A stretch of 64,000 nt of DNA from an uncultured Lachnospiraceae bacterium (lineage in GTDB: Bacteria; Bacillota; Clostridia; Lachnospirales; Lachnospiraceae). The stretch is taken from NCBI GenBank assembly GCA_947577185.1, contig CANPUE010000002.1, positions 1 through 64,000 of the forward strand, read 5' to 3'. Shown in pieces: positions 18,452-28,069 of the stretch. The notes beneath the pieces are model-generated. The model was not told the DNA's origin. It saw only the letters and a program-made list of their open reading frames with translations, and did not search any database. Position 1 is the first letter of the stretch. Every line of letters begins with the position of its first letter. A program made the position numbers and the translations under genes.

Positions 18452-20641
18452 TCAGTCATCCCCATGAAACGTCCTCACGCTCACCCTCCTGTCCCTTGTC
18501 ACATACACGGTCAAAGCCCCTCCTTCTGCAGTCTGGTAAATATGGCATCCCGCCTGTCTGAGCCTGCTTATCAGTTCCCCGTGCGGATGTCCATAACGGT
18601 TGTTTTTTCCCGCGGAGATCAGCGCGATCTGCGGAGCGGCAGTTTCCAAAAAAGACTGATTCGTAGAGTTTCCGGAACCGTGATGCGCCACTTTTAGAAG
18701 TGTCACGCGTTTTCCCGCCGGCAGGATATTCTCCAGCTCCAACCTGGCTTCCTCCTCTCCCTTTCCTTCCAGATCTCCGGTAAAAAGGGCCGAAAATGCT
18801 CCGTATTCCAGATACAGCACAAGGGAAGCCTCGTTTGTCTCCTGACGCGCTGCTCTGTCCGGATGAAGACAGGTAAAACGCAAGTCGCCGTACTGTATCA
18901 TATCCCCTGTGTGCATGTACCATACCGGTATCGCCTGCTGTCCTGCCAGCGTTTCAAACTCCTCATATTTTCCTTCCCTGCCGCTCTCATCAAGATCCGG
19001 CAGGATCAGGTTCTTAACCGTGACGCCGTTTGTATGCGCCTGCCCGATCAGCGTCCTGAGACCGTTGCAGTGGTCATCGTCCATATGCGTAATGAAAACA
19101 GCGTCCAGTGTATCCGCGCCCTCTTCTTTCAAAAAGGGAAGGATCTGATACGTGCCCACATCGCTCTTGCTGGAACTTCCGCCGTCGATCAGATAATGTC
19201 CTCCCCTGTCATCGGCAATATAAATACCGTCTCCCTGTCCCACATCCAGTACCGTGATCTGCAGACCGTCCTGCGTGCGCATCGTAAGGCATAACAGCGC
19301 AGTCAATATCCACTGCCAGAACTGCAGTTTGCTCCATTTCGCGCTAAAACAGACCGCGCTGATCAGGATCACCAAAAAGAAGACGACCTGTATATCATCC
19401 GGCTTTCCCAGAATGCTTCTGCTCCCCGGCAGACGCAGGGTAACCGAACAGCATGTTTCAAAAAAATAAAATAACACATGTATTGGAAATGCGGCGCATC
19501 TTCCGGCCGGCGGGAAAACGGCCGCCGCCAGAAAGCCGCACAGGCCGCATGGCACGATCAGTCCCGCCGCGGGAATGATCAGCAGATTCAAAAACAGCGA
19601 ATAGAGCGGATACTCATAATAAAAGCAAAGATAAACAGGAAGTGTTGTGACAGAAACCGCCAGACTGGTTGACATAAGGTTTTCCCATTTTGTTTCTCCA
19701 AACAGATTTTCCCTGAATGCGGGAAGAAACACTCCGATGGCCGCAATCGCACCAAATGAAAAGAGGAAACCGCTATGATACAGGTAAAGCGGCTGTCTGA
19801 GCAGGACAGACAGCGCTGCGATCATCACGGCCGTCAGCATATCATACGTGCGTCCGAATATTCCTGCCGCCACATGAAACGCGAACATCATGACCGCCCT
19901 GCAAGCCGAAACGCTCATTCCTGTCATGACGCCGTAACAATACATGAATGCGACAGAAAGGATCACATTGGGCAGTTTCGGACATCGAAGCCGATGCAGG
20001 ATTTTATGCAGGCCCATTCCGATCAGGGAAATGTGAAGCCCGCTGATACTCAGAATATGTATGATCCCGCTTAGCTGATAGAGCTGTCTGGTCTCCTCAT
20101 CCAGTCCGCTCTTTTCTCCAAGCAGCATGGCTTTCATGATGGAAGCGTCCTTTTCCCCGTAACAGCTTTCGATCAGCCCGGCCAGAAAGCGCCTCACCCG
20201 GTAAAGTCCCTCGCGGAATCTGCTGTAAGAGGCCGACTCCTGCACAATGACTGCATTCTGTATTTTCGCCTGCAGACCCAGAATCTGATAATAACTGCGT
20301 GCATCAAATTCACCGGGATTAGCAGCTTGCGCAAAGGTCCGCAGTTTTCCCCGGATGCGGACATAACTCCCCGTCTTCGCTTCCTGTTCCTTTTGCAGGC
20401 AGGCCATTACGCCTTCCATTTGTATTGTCTGTGGATTTGAAACCTGAACGTTTCCAAGATATAGTACCAGAACTTCCTGTCCGTTAGAAATGCGTTTTTC
20501 TTTTTTTTCGACCTGGCCCGTCAAAGTGACCGTACTTTTGTCGAATTCTTCCAGATCCGGCAGCGGCAGCGGTACAAAATACTGATAAACCATGATAAAC
20601 AGTATAAAAGCCAGTCCGATCAGGCATATCGGCCTTCTCAT
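18452..20641 (-). CDS. comEC: ComEC/Rec2 DNA-uptake channel protein
   Basis: ComEC carries single-stranded DNA across the membrane in transformation. The protein has an N-terminal DUF4131-like part, then the Competence domain with many membrane helices (LSISGLHISLIGMGLHKIL is the characteristic stretch), and a C-terminal metallo-beta-lactamase-like domain with ITHMDDDHCNG and VAHHGSGNSTNQSF. The start at 20641 gives 729 residues with GGAGG 13 bases upstream. An alternative start at 20701 overlaps the stop codon of the GerMN gene as ATGATG, so translation coupling is possible. The comEA gene is 4 kb upstream on the same strand with three genes in between. Confidence 0.93.
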   Translation of the reverse strand: MRRPICLIGLAFILFIMVYQYFVPLPLPDLEEFDKSTVTLTGQVEKKEKRISNGQEVLVLYLGNVQVSNPQTIQMEGVMACLQKEQEAKTGSYVRIRGKLRTFAQAANPGEFDARSYYQILGLQAKIQNAVIVQESASYSRFREGLYRVRRFLAGLIESCYGEKDASIMKAMLLGEKSGLDEETRQLYQLSGIIHILSISGLHISLIGMGLHKILHRLRCPKLPNVILSVAFMYCYGVMTGMSVSACRAVMMFAFHVAAGIFGRTYDMLTAVMIAALSVLLRQPLYLYHSGFLFSFGAIAAIGVFLPAFRENLFGETKWENLMSTSLAVSVTTLPVYLCFYYEYPLYSLFLNLLIIPAAGLIVPCGLCGFLAAAVFPPAGRCAAFPIHVLFYFFETCCSVTLRLPGSRSILGKPDDIQVVFFLVILISAVCFSAKWSKLQFWQWILTALLCLTMRTQDGLQITVLDVGQGDGIYIADDRGGHYLIDGGSSSKSDVGTYQILPFLKEEGADTLDAVFITHMDDDHCNGLRTLIGQAHTNGVTVKNLILPDLDESGREGKYEEFETLAGQQAIPVWYMHTGDMIQYGDLRFTCLHPDRAARQETNEASLVLYLEYGAFSALFTGDLEGKGEEEARLELENILPAGKRVTLLKVAHHGSGNSTNQSFLETAAPQIALISAGKNNRYGHPHGELISRLRQAGCHIYQTAEGGALTVYVTRDRRVSVRTFHGDD

Positions 20642-20697
20642 CCTGTCAGTGCATCCTCCTTTCCCTCCGGCCCGCAGTGTCAGACGCAGGGCCTGCA

Positions 20698-21663
20698 TCA
20701 TTCTTCTTCCAGAGAAACGCTTGTCACCAGATCGAGATTCCTCTCAAAAATATTAGACAGACTGACGCTCTCCTTGTACGAAACGGAAGAATCTCCGTTA
20801 ACTGCGATCTGAACTTTATTGATATTGGGCAGCTCCACAAGCGAGTTGGTAATCGAGTAGATCGTAACATCGGAAGTCACGTTGTAGGGCTGGCTCAAAA
20901 AAGATTCGTTCAGATTTACATAACATATTCTGTCAGTCACCGTCACATTGATGACTTTTGTCTGCGGGTTGATCGTCGGATAATCGCCTTCCGCAACCGG
21001 ACCCTCGATCAGTTTCTCCACAACCAGTTTCTCCAGCGGGATATTGCTGTTATAGACAACATTCCTCTGGTTCTCTTCGACAAGGCCGTCTCCGCTTTCA
21101 TTGGCAAAATAGAGCCGCAGATTGACCTTTTCATAAGTGCTGATCTCATCTCCCACATTATCAATGAACGTGTCCGCAGACATGGTGCCTGCTGCCACGC
21201 CGTTATTTTCAAGCAACGGCTCATTTTCCACGGTAAAGGATATATATTTAACGCCTTCCAGCTGGGTCAGCGTTCTGACGATCGCCGCACGGATCAGAAT
21301 CTCTTTGATACTGCCCATCTCTTTATAGCGCGCATCAAAATTGAGCGTCAGCTGCTCTCCGTCCCATACATAGCCGAGCAGTTCAAAGTTTTCCGCCAGA
21401 GGCGCCTTATACTCCATTTTCTCCGGTATCGTGGAAAGCTGTCCGATCATCTCCAGCAAGAGCGTCCGGCCGTTTTCCGTTGCCGCCTGATAAGGGCGGG
21501 CAAAGATTTTGGTCTCTTCATTGTTCACATAATAAATAGAATAGGTCCTGCCGGTACTGTTCTCTGTTTGCGAAGCGCATCCGGTCATCACGGATAAAAG
21601 AAGGCTGAGCGCCGCTATCAGACAGATCTGTGTCTGCGTCATACAGTTTCGTTTTAACTTCAT
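20698..21663 (-). CDS. GerMN-domain lipoprotein (sporulation/germination type)
   Basis: A 321-residue exported lipoprotein: hydrophobic segment from about residue 12 and lipobox SVMTGC with Cys at about 29. Two GerMN repeats follow, each with a pattern of strands ending in helix and IYSITNSLVELPNINKVQIAVNG-type tails. The domain was named from spore germination protein GerM and binds envelope components; its exact role in vegetative cells is unsettled. AAAAGGAGGAAG precedes the ATG. It lies directly downstream of a sensor kinase, an arrangement seen with YycH/YycI-like regulators of WalK, so it could modulate the kinase; this is inferred. Confidence 0.85.
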   Translation of the reverse strand: MKLKRNCMTQTQICLIAALSLLLSVMTGCASQTENSTGRTYSIYYVNNEETKIFARPYQAATENGRTLLLEMIGQLSTIPEKMEYKAPLAENFELLGYVWDGEQLTLNFDARYKEMGSIKEILIRAAIVRTLTQLEGVKYISFTVENEPLLENNGVAAGTMSADTFIDNVGDEISTYEKVNLRLYFANESGDGLVEENQRNVVYNSNIPLEKLVVEKLIEGPVAEGDYPTINPQTKVINVTVTDRICYVNLNESFLSQPYNVTSDVTIYSITNSLVELPNINKVQIAVNGDSSVSYKESVSLSNIFERNLDLVTSVSLEEE

Positions 21664-21698
21664 GTCTGCCCTCTTCCTCCTTTTTCGGATCCCATCCT

Positions 21699-23174
21699 CT
21701 ATGTAACCGCGATATATGTTAAAGGAATCCTGACTGTGAACGTCGTTCCTTCTCCTTCTTCGCTGACTACCCTGATCGAACCCCTGTGCATCAAAATAGC
21801 GCCTCTCGTAATGGCGAGTCCAAGCCCCGTACCGTCGATCTCCTTGGAGTGTGATTTATCGACGCGGTAAAATCTTTCATAAATATGCTCCACATCCTCC
21901 GGCGGAATACCGATACCGGAGTCTGCGACTTCGATGGAAAAATACTGGTAATCCGCATCGACAGTCACTTTTACCCAGCCGTGCTCTTTATTATATTTTA
22001 TGGCATTTTCTATCAGATTTGTTATAACAAGTGTTATTTTAACCTCGTCTACCTCGGCGGTAACGGATCTGAGGCTTTCATAGACAAGTTCAATGTCCCG
22101 CTTTAAGGCAATCGGCCCAAGCCGCCTCATAATCAGTTCCACAAGCAGATTGATATCTACCTGCGAAATATTCAGATCGGAAGCCGCCCTGTCCATCTTA
22201 ATCAATGCAAGCAGATCGTTGATAATCTTATTTTCCCGATCGATCTCCTCCGCAATGTCCTCCATAAATTCCTGATACACTTCGAGCGGAACCCCTTCCT
22301 GCCCCCGCAGAGAATCCGCCAGCACTTTAATGGACGTGATCGGCGTCTTTAACTCATGCGACACATTGGACACAAATTCCTGCCTGGAATCGTCGAGCAC
22401 CTTCATACGGCTCAACACCTTATTAAACGCGTCGCCGATATGTTCTGTCTCCAGACAGTCAGGAACAAAGATCGGGTCGTTTGTATAGCCCTCTTTGACG
22501 TTGCTGAGAGCGCCTGTAATTTTTTCAAAGGGTTTGACCAGAATAAAGGCGGCCAGTCCCGACACGATAAAAACAGCAATGATGACCAGAACTTCCACCA
22601 CCAGTGCCTTCCTTCCAAGAACATCCATCGTTGCGGTAATATAATCCGTTGAAATACTGGTTAACATAACGCCGCTCGCCATGTCTCCCTTCACCGGTTT
22701 TGTGCCTTTTAGATCGCTGACGGCCAGCGTGTCGATGATCGGCGTCGTCATCTCGATGAAGCCGTTGGCGGCATCATACTGACTGACGTTTTCACCTCTG
22801 AGACAGCGGATCACCTCTTCCGATATCATAGTCTTGCCCTCACTGATACCGTATGTATCTTTGATGACTTTCAGATTATCATTGATGATCAGCACACGCC
22901 CGTCGTAAAGATTGGAAAGCTGCGCCAGTTCCGCATTGACAACTTCTGAAGAGGTATCCTGCAAATACCGGTAAGTGACCAGATGATTCGCCAGGATCCT
23001 GAGCTGTATCTGGACATCGGACATCCGCACGCTGACGGCACGCTGTTCATAATTGGTCAGGATCGCATGCCGCATGACAATGGACGGTATCAGTCCGACA
23101 ATAAAGACGATCAGAAAAATACGTGTTTTCAGACTTTTTAAGAATTTAAACTTTTTGAAATTCAGCTTACGCAA
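21699..23174 (-). CDS. Sensor histidine kinase, WalK/VicK-like
   Basis: A 491-residue membrane kinase with two transmembrane segments (about residues 16-32 and 190-212) enclosing an extracytoplasmic sensor region, then HAMP, the phospho-acceptor box SHELKTPITSIK, and the ATP-binding N, G1 and G2 boxes (NLIENAIKYN, DSGIGIPPEDVEHIYERFYR, GTGLGLAI). The start codon is TTG and overlaps the stop of the response regulator gene by 8 bp, so the two are translationally coupled. By family it would monitor the cell envelope, but no PAS domain is evident, unlike classical WalK. A GerMN lipoprotein follows. Confidence 0.9.
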   Translation of the reverse strand: MRKLNFKKFKFLKSLKTRIFLIVFIVGLIPSIVMRHAILTNYEQRAVSVRMSDVQIQLRILANHLVTYRYLQDTSSEVVNAELAQLSNLYDGRVLIINDNLKVIKDTYGISEGKTMISEEVIRCLRGENVSQYDAANGFIEMTTPIIDTLAVSDLKGTKPVKGDMASGVMLTSISTDYITATMDVLGRKALVVEVLVIIAVFIVSGLAAFILVKPFEKITGALSNVKEGYTNDPIFVPDCLETEHIGDAFNKVLSRMKVLDDSRQEFVSNVSHELKTPITSIKVLADSLRGQEGVPLEVYQEFMEDIAEEIDRENKIINDLLALIKMDRAASDLNISQVDINLLVELIMRRLGPIALKRDIELVYESLRSVTAEVDEVKITLVITNLIENAIKYNKEHGWVKVTVDADYQYFSIEVADSGIGIPPEDVEHIYERFYRVDKSHSKEIDGTGLGLAITRGAILMHRGSIRVVSEEGEGTTFTVRIPLTYIAVT

Positions 23175-23853
23175 AGTAATAACCTACTCCCCATTTTGTA
23201 TGCACGTATATCGGTTCACTCGGTGTCTGCTCTATCTTTTCCCTGAGCCTTCGGATATGTACATCCACCGTACGCACATCGCCCGGATAGTCGCTCCCCC
23301 AGATCAGATTTAGCAGGTTTTCCCTGCTGTAAACTTTATTCGGATTTTTCATAAGAAGTTCCAATACTTCAAATTCTTTGGCTGTCAGATTGACTTCGCG
23401 TTCCCCTATATAAACTCTCCTGCCGTCGCAGTCCAGCTTCATATCTCGATTCTCGATTACTCTTGCCGTACTCTTCTCCTCATTTTTTCTTCCGGTCCTG
23501 CGCATGATCGCCTTGATCCGGGCCTTTACCTCCAGAATGTTAAAAGGCTTCGTGATATAGTCGTCCGCTCCGTATTCCAGACCGAGAATCTTATCCATGT
23601 CTTCCCCCTTCGCAGTCAGCATGACGATCGGCGTATTGGAAAACTCACGGATCTGCTGGCACACCTCGAAACCGTTCATCTTCGGAAGCATGACATCTAA
23701 AAGGATCATGTCATAGGGATTACTCTTTGCAAACTCCAATGCCTCCTCACCGTCATAGGCACAGTCCACTTCCATACCATCCTGTTCCAGACTGAAACGG
23801 ATTCCCTTCACGATCAGTTTTTCATCATCAACAACCAGTACTCTCTTCCCCAT
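23167..23853 (-). CDS. OmpR-family response regulator, WalR/VicR-like
   Basis: A 228-residue DNA-binding regulator. The receiver domain has the acidic pair VDDEKLI, the phosphorylation site in MILLDVMLPKMNG, and the TAKGEDMDKILGLEYGADDYITKPF stretch. The C-terminal winged helix has LTAKEFEVLELLMKNPNKVYSRENLL and the DNA-contact region VRTVDVHIRRLREKIE. It is coupled to the sensor kinase gene by overlap. Closest resemblance is to WalR/PhoB-like regulators. Its likely targets include envelope genes, but nothing in the window proves this. Confidence 0.9.
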   Translation of the reverse strand: MGKRVLVVDDEKLIVKGIRFSLEQDGMEVDCAYDGEEALEFAKSNPYDMILLDVMLPKMNGFEVCQQIREFSNTPIVMLTAKGEDMDKILGLEYGADDYITKPFNILEVKARIKAIMRRTGRKNEEKSTARVIENRDMKLDCDGRRVYIGEREVNLTAKEFEVLELLMKNPNKVYSRENLLNLIWGSDYPGDVRTVDVHIRRLREKIEQTPSEPIYVHTKWGVGYYFA

Positions 23854-23884
23854 CTTACTCTATAAACTCCCATTCTATATGAAA

Positions 23885-24610
23885 TTATTTTACCGTGATT
23901 CTGTCCTTAATCTTCGCAAAAGTCCCTTCCTTGATCCCGCTCACCTTCATGATATCTTCAATCGAAGTAAAGCTGCCGTTCTCCGTCCTGTACTGTACAA
24001 TCGCCGCCGCTTTGCCCGCGCCGATGCCGGCAATGCCGCCAAGCTCCTCCTCGGATGCCGTATTGATATTCACGCGTCCATCCGTATTTTCTGTCTGTTT
24101 CCCGAAAGCGGAGGCATCTGTGCCATCCGCCGTCCAGAGCCCTCCGGAAACATTATCTTCTCTGGCTGCCTGTGCCTCCTCGGCCGTCGGTATTCCAAGG
24201 CGCTGTCCATCCTGCAAAATACCTGCCTGATTGACAAAATCTTCACAGGCATCCTCCCGAAATCCTCCGGCTGCCTCAATCCCCTCAAAAACCCGGCTTC
24301 CGGCTTCCAGTTTGTATACACCCGGACTGACAACTGCGCCGCAGATATGTACATAAATTTCTTCCGGCAGGGAAACCTCTGATTCAGAAGCTTCCGGCTG
24401 AGATTCTTCCTCTGATGCACCGTGCACCCCTTCCTGCACTGATCCGTATCCATCCCCGGGCCCGTCCAATTCCAGAACGATATCGCTTCCGATCCCCTGT
24501 CCGCTGCCATTTTTGCCGGTGCAGGCGCTCAGCAAAAAGACAGGACACAATATCAGTATCCCTCTTTTTATCCTGCCCCACTGGCATTTTTTATGATTTG
24601 TTTTCGTCAT
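23885..24610 (-). CDS. comEA: ComEA-like DNA-binding lipoprotein
   Basis: A DNA receptor of the transformation machinery. The 241-residue protein has a hydrophobic N-terminus and lipobox LLSAC with Cys at about 30. An SLBB domain follows (IYVHICGAVVSPGVYKL), then a low-complexity linker, then a double helix-hairpin-helix domain (VNINTASEEELGGIAGIGAGKAAAIVQYR). A lipoprotein anchor instead of a transmembrane helix is a common variant in this group. AAAGGAAGCT precedes the ATG. Together with comEC it indicates DNA-uptake potential; the pilus genes are not in the window. Confidence 0.9.
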   Translation of the reverse strand: MTKTNHKKCQWGRIKRGILILCPVFLLSACTGKNGSGQGIGSDIVLELDGPGDGYGSVQEGVHGASEEESQPEASESEVSLPEEIYVHICGAVVSPGVYKLEAGSRVFEGIEAAGGFREDACEDFVNQAGILQDGQRLGIPTAEEAQAAREDNVSGGLWTADGTDASAFGKQTENTDGRVNINTASEEELGGIAGIGAGKAAAIVQYRTENGSFTSIEDIMKVSGIKEGTFAKIKDRITVK

Positions 24611-24686
24611 AGCTTCCTTTCTGCTTTTAAAAAGCTCAGGATGTCCCCGCTATGCACCTTATTTTTATTGTAAAATAAATTCGCGC

Positions 24687-25118
24687 CTATGTCCACTTAA
24701 AAATTATAATTCCCAAAATTGCAATTCCCATACCAGTCAGTTTCCTGACCTCGAGCGGCTGCTTTTCCACGCCGAAAAGCCCGAACAATTCGATCAGATA
24801 CGCGACAATCAGCTGCGCTACCACGATGAGCATGACTGATTTTGCAGGTCCCAGCATTTCCATTGCCTTAATGACAGTGTAGGTGATAAACGCGCCGATC
24901 GCGCCGCCAAGCAGCATGTACCTGGGCTGCACTTTGAATAATGCTCCAAAAGACGAACGATCCGCAAAAAGCCAGGCCCCCAGACAGACAAGAAGCGCCG
25001 TAAACTGCACGAAAGCGTTTGCCACCCAGATACTCGAAGATTTCGTAACCTGCGTATTGAAGACCCCCTGAATGCTCATCAGCGCTCCGGAGAGCAGTGC
25101 GATCAAAAAACCAAACAT
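24687..25118 (-). CDS. Small DMT-superfamily transporter (DUF606/YdcZ type)
   Basis: A 143-residue protein with five hydrophobic segments, the length and layout of the DUF606 EamA-like transporters. It begins with FLIALLSGALMSIQGVFNTQVTK and contains LLGGAIGAFITYTVIKAMEMLGPAKSVMLIVVAQLI, both typical of the family. Paired copies of this family are usual, but only one is here. The substrate is unknown. The start at 25118 gives the usual N-terminus with an AAAGG/GGGG stretch upstream; the longer frame is not supported by a ribosome binding site. Confidence 0.78.
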   Translation of the reverse strand: MFGFLIALLSGALMSIQGVFNTQVTKSSSIWVANAFVQFTALLVCLGAWLFADRSSFGALFKVQPRYMLLGGAIGAFITYTVIKAMEMLGPAKSVMLIVVAQLIVAYLIELFGLFGVEKQPLEVRKLTGMGIAILGIIIFKWT

Positions 25119-25137
25119 AATTTCCCCAAACCTTTCT

Positions 25138-25175
25138 TTAAAAAAAGTACAAGACAGCGAAAACCGTCTTGTACT
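25138..25175 (-). terminator. Terminator after the solute-binding protein gene
   Basis: A perfect 10-bp stem (25146-25155 with 25166-25175) is followed on the minus strand by eight or more T. It isolates the solute-binding protein gene from the downstream DMT transporter gene. Confidence 0.85.
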
Positions 25176-25253
25176 ATCATACCCTCCGCGCGGCAAAAAT
25201 ATGCATCGCTCTGCTCTGTATTCATTTTGCCATACCGTCATCGGAAAAACAGC

Positions 25254-26780
25254 TCACTCTTCCTCCTGAAATTCCTCCATCTCTTCTTCCGTATCAGGTT
25301 CCGTCTCCTCGGGCAGATCAATCAGCTCCTCAGTATAAGGTTCGCCTTTCACCTGCGTCATGATCTTCTCCGACAGCGCTTTCAATTCCGTATTGGCGTC
25401 ACCGCCCTTCCAGATCCTTGCAAAGGCAATTTCCATTTCCACCCAATAATTGCTCGTTCCGATCATCTTGGGATTGGGAATGGACTTTTCATATTCACCG
25501 ACAAACGCCTTCGCGTTTTCGTTGGCAAAACCGATGCCGGAACGCGCCGGCATCTTACCCGTTCTGTCATACAGGTTGTCTGCATGATAACAGGATAAAA
25601 ATACCGCAAAATCATTCGCTGTCTCCTTATGAACGGAATAACCGTTCACCACGACACACTGTGTCACGGACAGGGAGCGGGAGATCAGTTCGTCGTTGAC
25701 ATCCGGGATCAGGGACGTGCCGTATTCATACTGAAAGGCCCCGTTTTCCCTGGCTTCCTCTATTTTGGCCAGCGCATCCGTCGTCACGACTGTGTAGACG
25801 ATCCGTCCGTCGATAAAATCCTGCAGAATGTCCGCATAGCTGCTCTCCTGTGTATCAATCGAGAAAAACTGATTCAGGTTTTGATAAACCCGCATACAGC
25901 GGATCGCATCCTCGTTATAAATATCGATGGAATCATTCTCATCACCTGCACTGCCGCCTACATCAATATAATTTCCCACAAAGAAGTAATTGTAAAATAT
26001 ATCCGATACATCCCATTTAAAAATGGCTTCCACCTGTTCCGGCGCATCATAAACATCCGCAAACGCAAGGATATCATCGATCGTCTTTGGAAGGGCATCT
26101 TCCACCCGCGCCGCTACTTCGCTCTCGTCAGGAAGCGGCATATCCTCAGCGGTGGCCGCTTCCGTTTCAGCCGCTTCGGCTCCGTTTTCCGCAAGCGCCG
26201 CCTCGGCAGCCTGCGCCTGCTCCATATCCATTTCCGCCTCTATCTGTGCCCGTGCCCAGTCTTCCAGATAAGTCTTATTATAGAGAAAAGAACTCGTCTC
26301 GAAATACAGTGGATACCCGATCTGTTTGTCATGATACGTTACCGCATGAAGCGCTGCCTCCGGGAAAAACTGCGAAGCGGATAAAACCCCCTCGGGCAGT
26401 CTGATCTCCGAAGCAAGCCCTGCCAGATACGCCTTTTCCAGAGAATCGTTGCTTACAATATATAGATCCGGAATTTCTTCCGAATGCAGAGACGCCTGAT
26501 TGATCTCTTCCAGGTATTCCGAACCCGACGTATAGACAGGTATCACGCGGGCTTCTGACTGGTATTCATTGTAGGAAACCGCTACGCTGTTAAGATAATC
26601 TGTCAGCGCTTCATCCGTATACCACAAATACAGCGTTTCCCTGTGTCCAAAAATACTGTTGTCCGCCTCTTTTGCCCCTTCCTCCTGATCCAGAGACAAC
26701 CCTCTGGCCGCAGCCGCACAAAGGCCGAGGAGTACGCAGGCCGTCAGTACAACAGTTATGATCCTTCTTTTAATTATCAC
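25254..26780 (-). CDS. Extracellular solute-binding protein, family 1-like, orphan
   Basis: A 508-residue protein with an N-terminal hydrophobic segment (residues 6-25) and a family-1 solute-binding fold. The start LYLWYTDEALTDYLNSVAVSYNEY and PDLYIVSNDSLEKAYLAG, then QIGYPLYFETSSFLYNK, are the usual ligand-cleft stretches. A low-complexity Ala/Glu insertion of about 45 residues (about 185-235) interrupts the domain, and the tail is almost all Glu. Cys at about 21 is in LLGLC, a poor lipobox, so membrane anchoring by helix is possible. No permease or ATPase gene is adjacent, and terminators flank it. The ligand is unknown; sugars or peptides are usual. Confidence 0.75.
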   Translation of the reverse strand: MIIKRRIITVVLTACVLLGLCAAAARGLSLDQEEGAKEADNSIFGHRETLYLWYTDEALTDYLNSVAVSYNEYQSEARVIPVYTSGSEYLEEINQASLHSEEIPDLYIVSNDSLEKAYLAGLASEIRLPEGVLSASQFFPEAALHAVTYHDKQIGYPLYFETSSFLYNKTYLEDWARAQIEAEMDMEQAQAAEAALAENGAEAAETEAATAEDMPLPDESEVAARVEDALPKTIDDILAFADVYDAPEQVEAIFKWDVSDIFYNYFFVGNYIDVGGSAGDENDSIDIYNEDAIRCMRVYQNLNQFFSIDTQESSYADILQDFIDGRIVYTVVTTDALAKIEEARENGAFQYEYGTSLIPDVNDELISRSLSVTQCVVVNGYSVHKETANDFAVFLSCYHADNLYDRTGKMPARSGIGFANENAKAFVGEYEKSIPNPKMIGTSNYWVEMEIAFARIWKGGDANTELKALSEKIMTQVKGEPYTEELIDLPEETEPDTEEEMEEFQEEE

Positions 26781-26853
26781 TGCCTCTTTCTCCTGATTTT
26801 TATACTTCCCTTCATTATTTTCAGATTTCTGTTCCCATACCGCCGTCTCTGCC

Positions 26854-28038
26854 TTAGATAGACTGTCTCAGAATGCCGATCATCTCGTCAATATGTTCTC
26901 TCGTGATCACAAGCGGAGGAACAAAACGGATGATATTGCTTCCCGCATTGATCAGTACCAGTCCCTTATCCATCGCCCTGGTTATGATGCCGCCCACCGG
27001 CTCTTTGCAGACAAGCCCCTGCATCAGCCCGGCGCCCCGCCGCATTTCGATTGTGTCATATTCTTCCACCAGCTTATTAAGCTGTTCCTCCAGATAAGCC
27101 GCACTTTCTTTTACCCGGTCGAGGATCTTTTCTTTTTCAAAAATCTCGATTACTTTGCAGATGGCCGTGCAGGCAAGCGGATTGCCGCCGTAAGTCGTTC
27201 CATGGTCGCCTGCCGCCAGAGAATTCTGCCCCACCTTTTCCGTCATCAGAAATGCGCCGACCGGCACGCCGCAGCCGAGCGCTTTCGCACTCGTCATGAT
27301 ATCCGGCAAAACGCCGTACTTCTGCCACGCAAACATGAAACCTGTTCGTCCCATACCGCACTGGATCTCATCGAGGATCATAAGAATATCTCTCTCGTCG
27401 CACAGTTTCCTTATTTTCTTTAAGAACGCTTCGTCCGCCGGATAGAGCCCGCCCTCTCCCTGCACTGTCTCTAAGATAATCGCGCATGTTTTTTGGTTCA
27501 CCTGCGCGAGAACACTGTCAAAATCGTTCAGATCGGCAAATCGGATATTTCCGATCATCGGTTCAAACGCTTCTCTGTAATGCGGATTGCCCGTCACTGA
27601 GAGCGCCCCCATCGTCCTGCCGTGGAAGGAATGGTTCATGGCAATGATCTCATGGTCCGTACTGCCGTCTTTTAAATAAGCATATTTCCTTGCCGCCTTG
27701 ACCGCACCCTCGACCGCCTCGGCACCGCTGTTTGTGAAAAAAACACGGTCCATTCCGGAAATCTCTTTGAGTTTCTTCGCGGCTTCTATCGCCGGCACGT
27801 TATAATAATAGTTGGAAGTATGAATGATCCTGTCGATCTGTGCTTTCAATGCGTCATTATATTCTTTGTTTCCATATCCAAGGGCAAAAACCGCGATTCC
27901 CGAAACGAAGTCGAGATATTTTTTTCCTTCTATATCATAGAGGTAAACGCCCTCTCCTTTATCAAATACGACCTGATAGCGGTTATAGGTATGCAAAAGC
28001 GCCTTCTCCGCCTCGTCGATATACTCCTGCATCTTCAT
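26854..28038 (-). CDS. argD: Acetylornithine aminotransferase
   Basis: Transfers the amino group to N-acetylglutamate semialdehyde in arginine synthesis; PLP enzyme. The 394-residue protein shows FFTNSGAEAVEGAVKAARKYA, HSFHGRTMGALSVTG, LILDEIQCGMGRTG (as MILDEIQCGMGRTG), and the PLP lysine in MTSAKALGCGVPVGAFL. GGAGG precedes the ATG. It follows argB with a 31-bp gap and is the last gene of the argC, GNAT, argJ, argB, argD series. Confidence 0.95.
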   Translation of the reverse strand: MKMQEYIDEAEKALLHTYNRYQVVFDKGEGVYLYDIEGKKYLDFVSGIAVFALGYGNKEYNDALKAQIDRIIHTSNYYYNVPAIEAAKKLKEISGMDRVFFTNSGAEAVEGAVKAARKYAYLKDGSTDHEIIAMNHSFHGRTMGALSVTGNPHYREAFEPMIGNIRFADLNDFDSVLAQVNQKTCAIILETVQGEGGLYPADEAFLKKIRKLCDERDILMILDEIQCGMGRTGFMFAWQKYGVLPDIMTSAKALGCGVPVGAFLMTEKVGQNSLAAGDHGTTYGGNPLACTAICKVIEIFEKEKILDRVKESAAYLEEQLNKLVEEYDTIEMRRGAGLMQGLVCKEPVGGIITRAMDKGLVLINAGSNIIRFVPPLVITREHIDEMIGILRQSI

Positions 28039-28069
28039 AGCAATCCTCCATTCCTGCTCAGCCTGCGCT

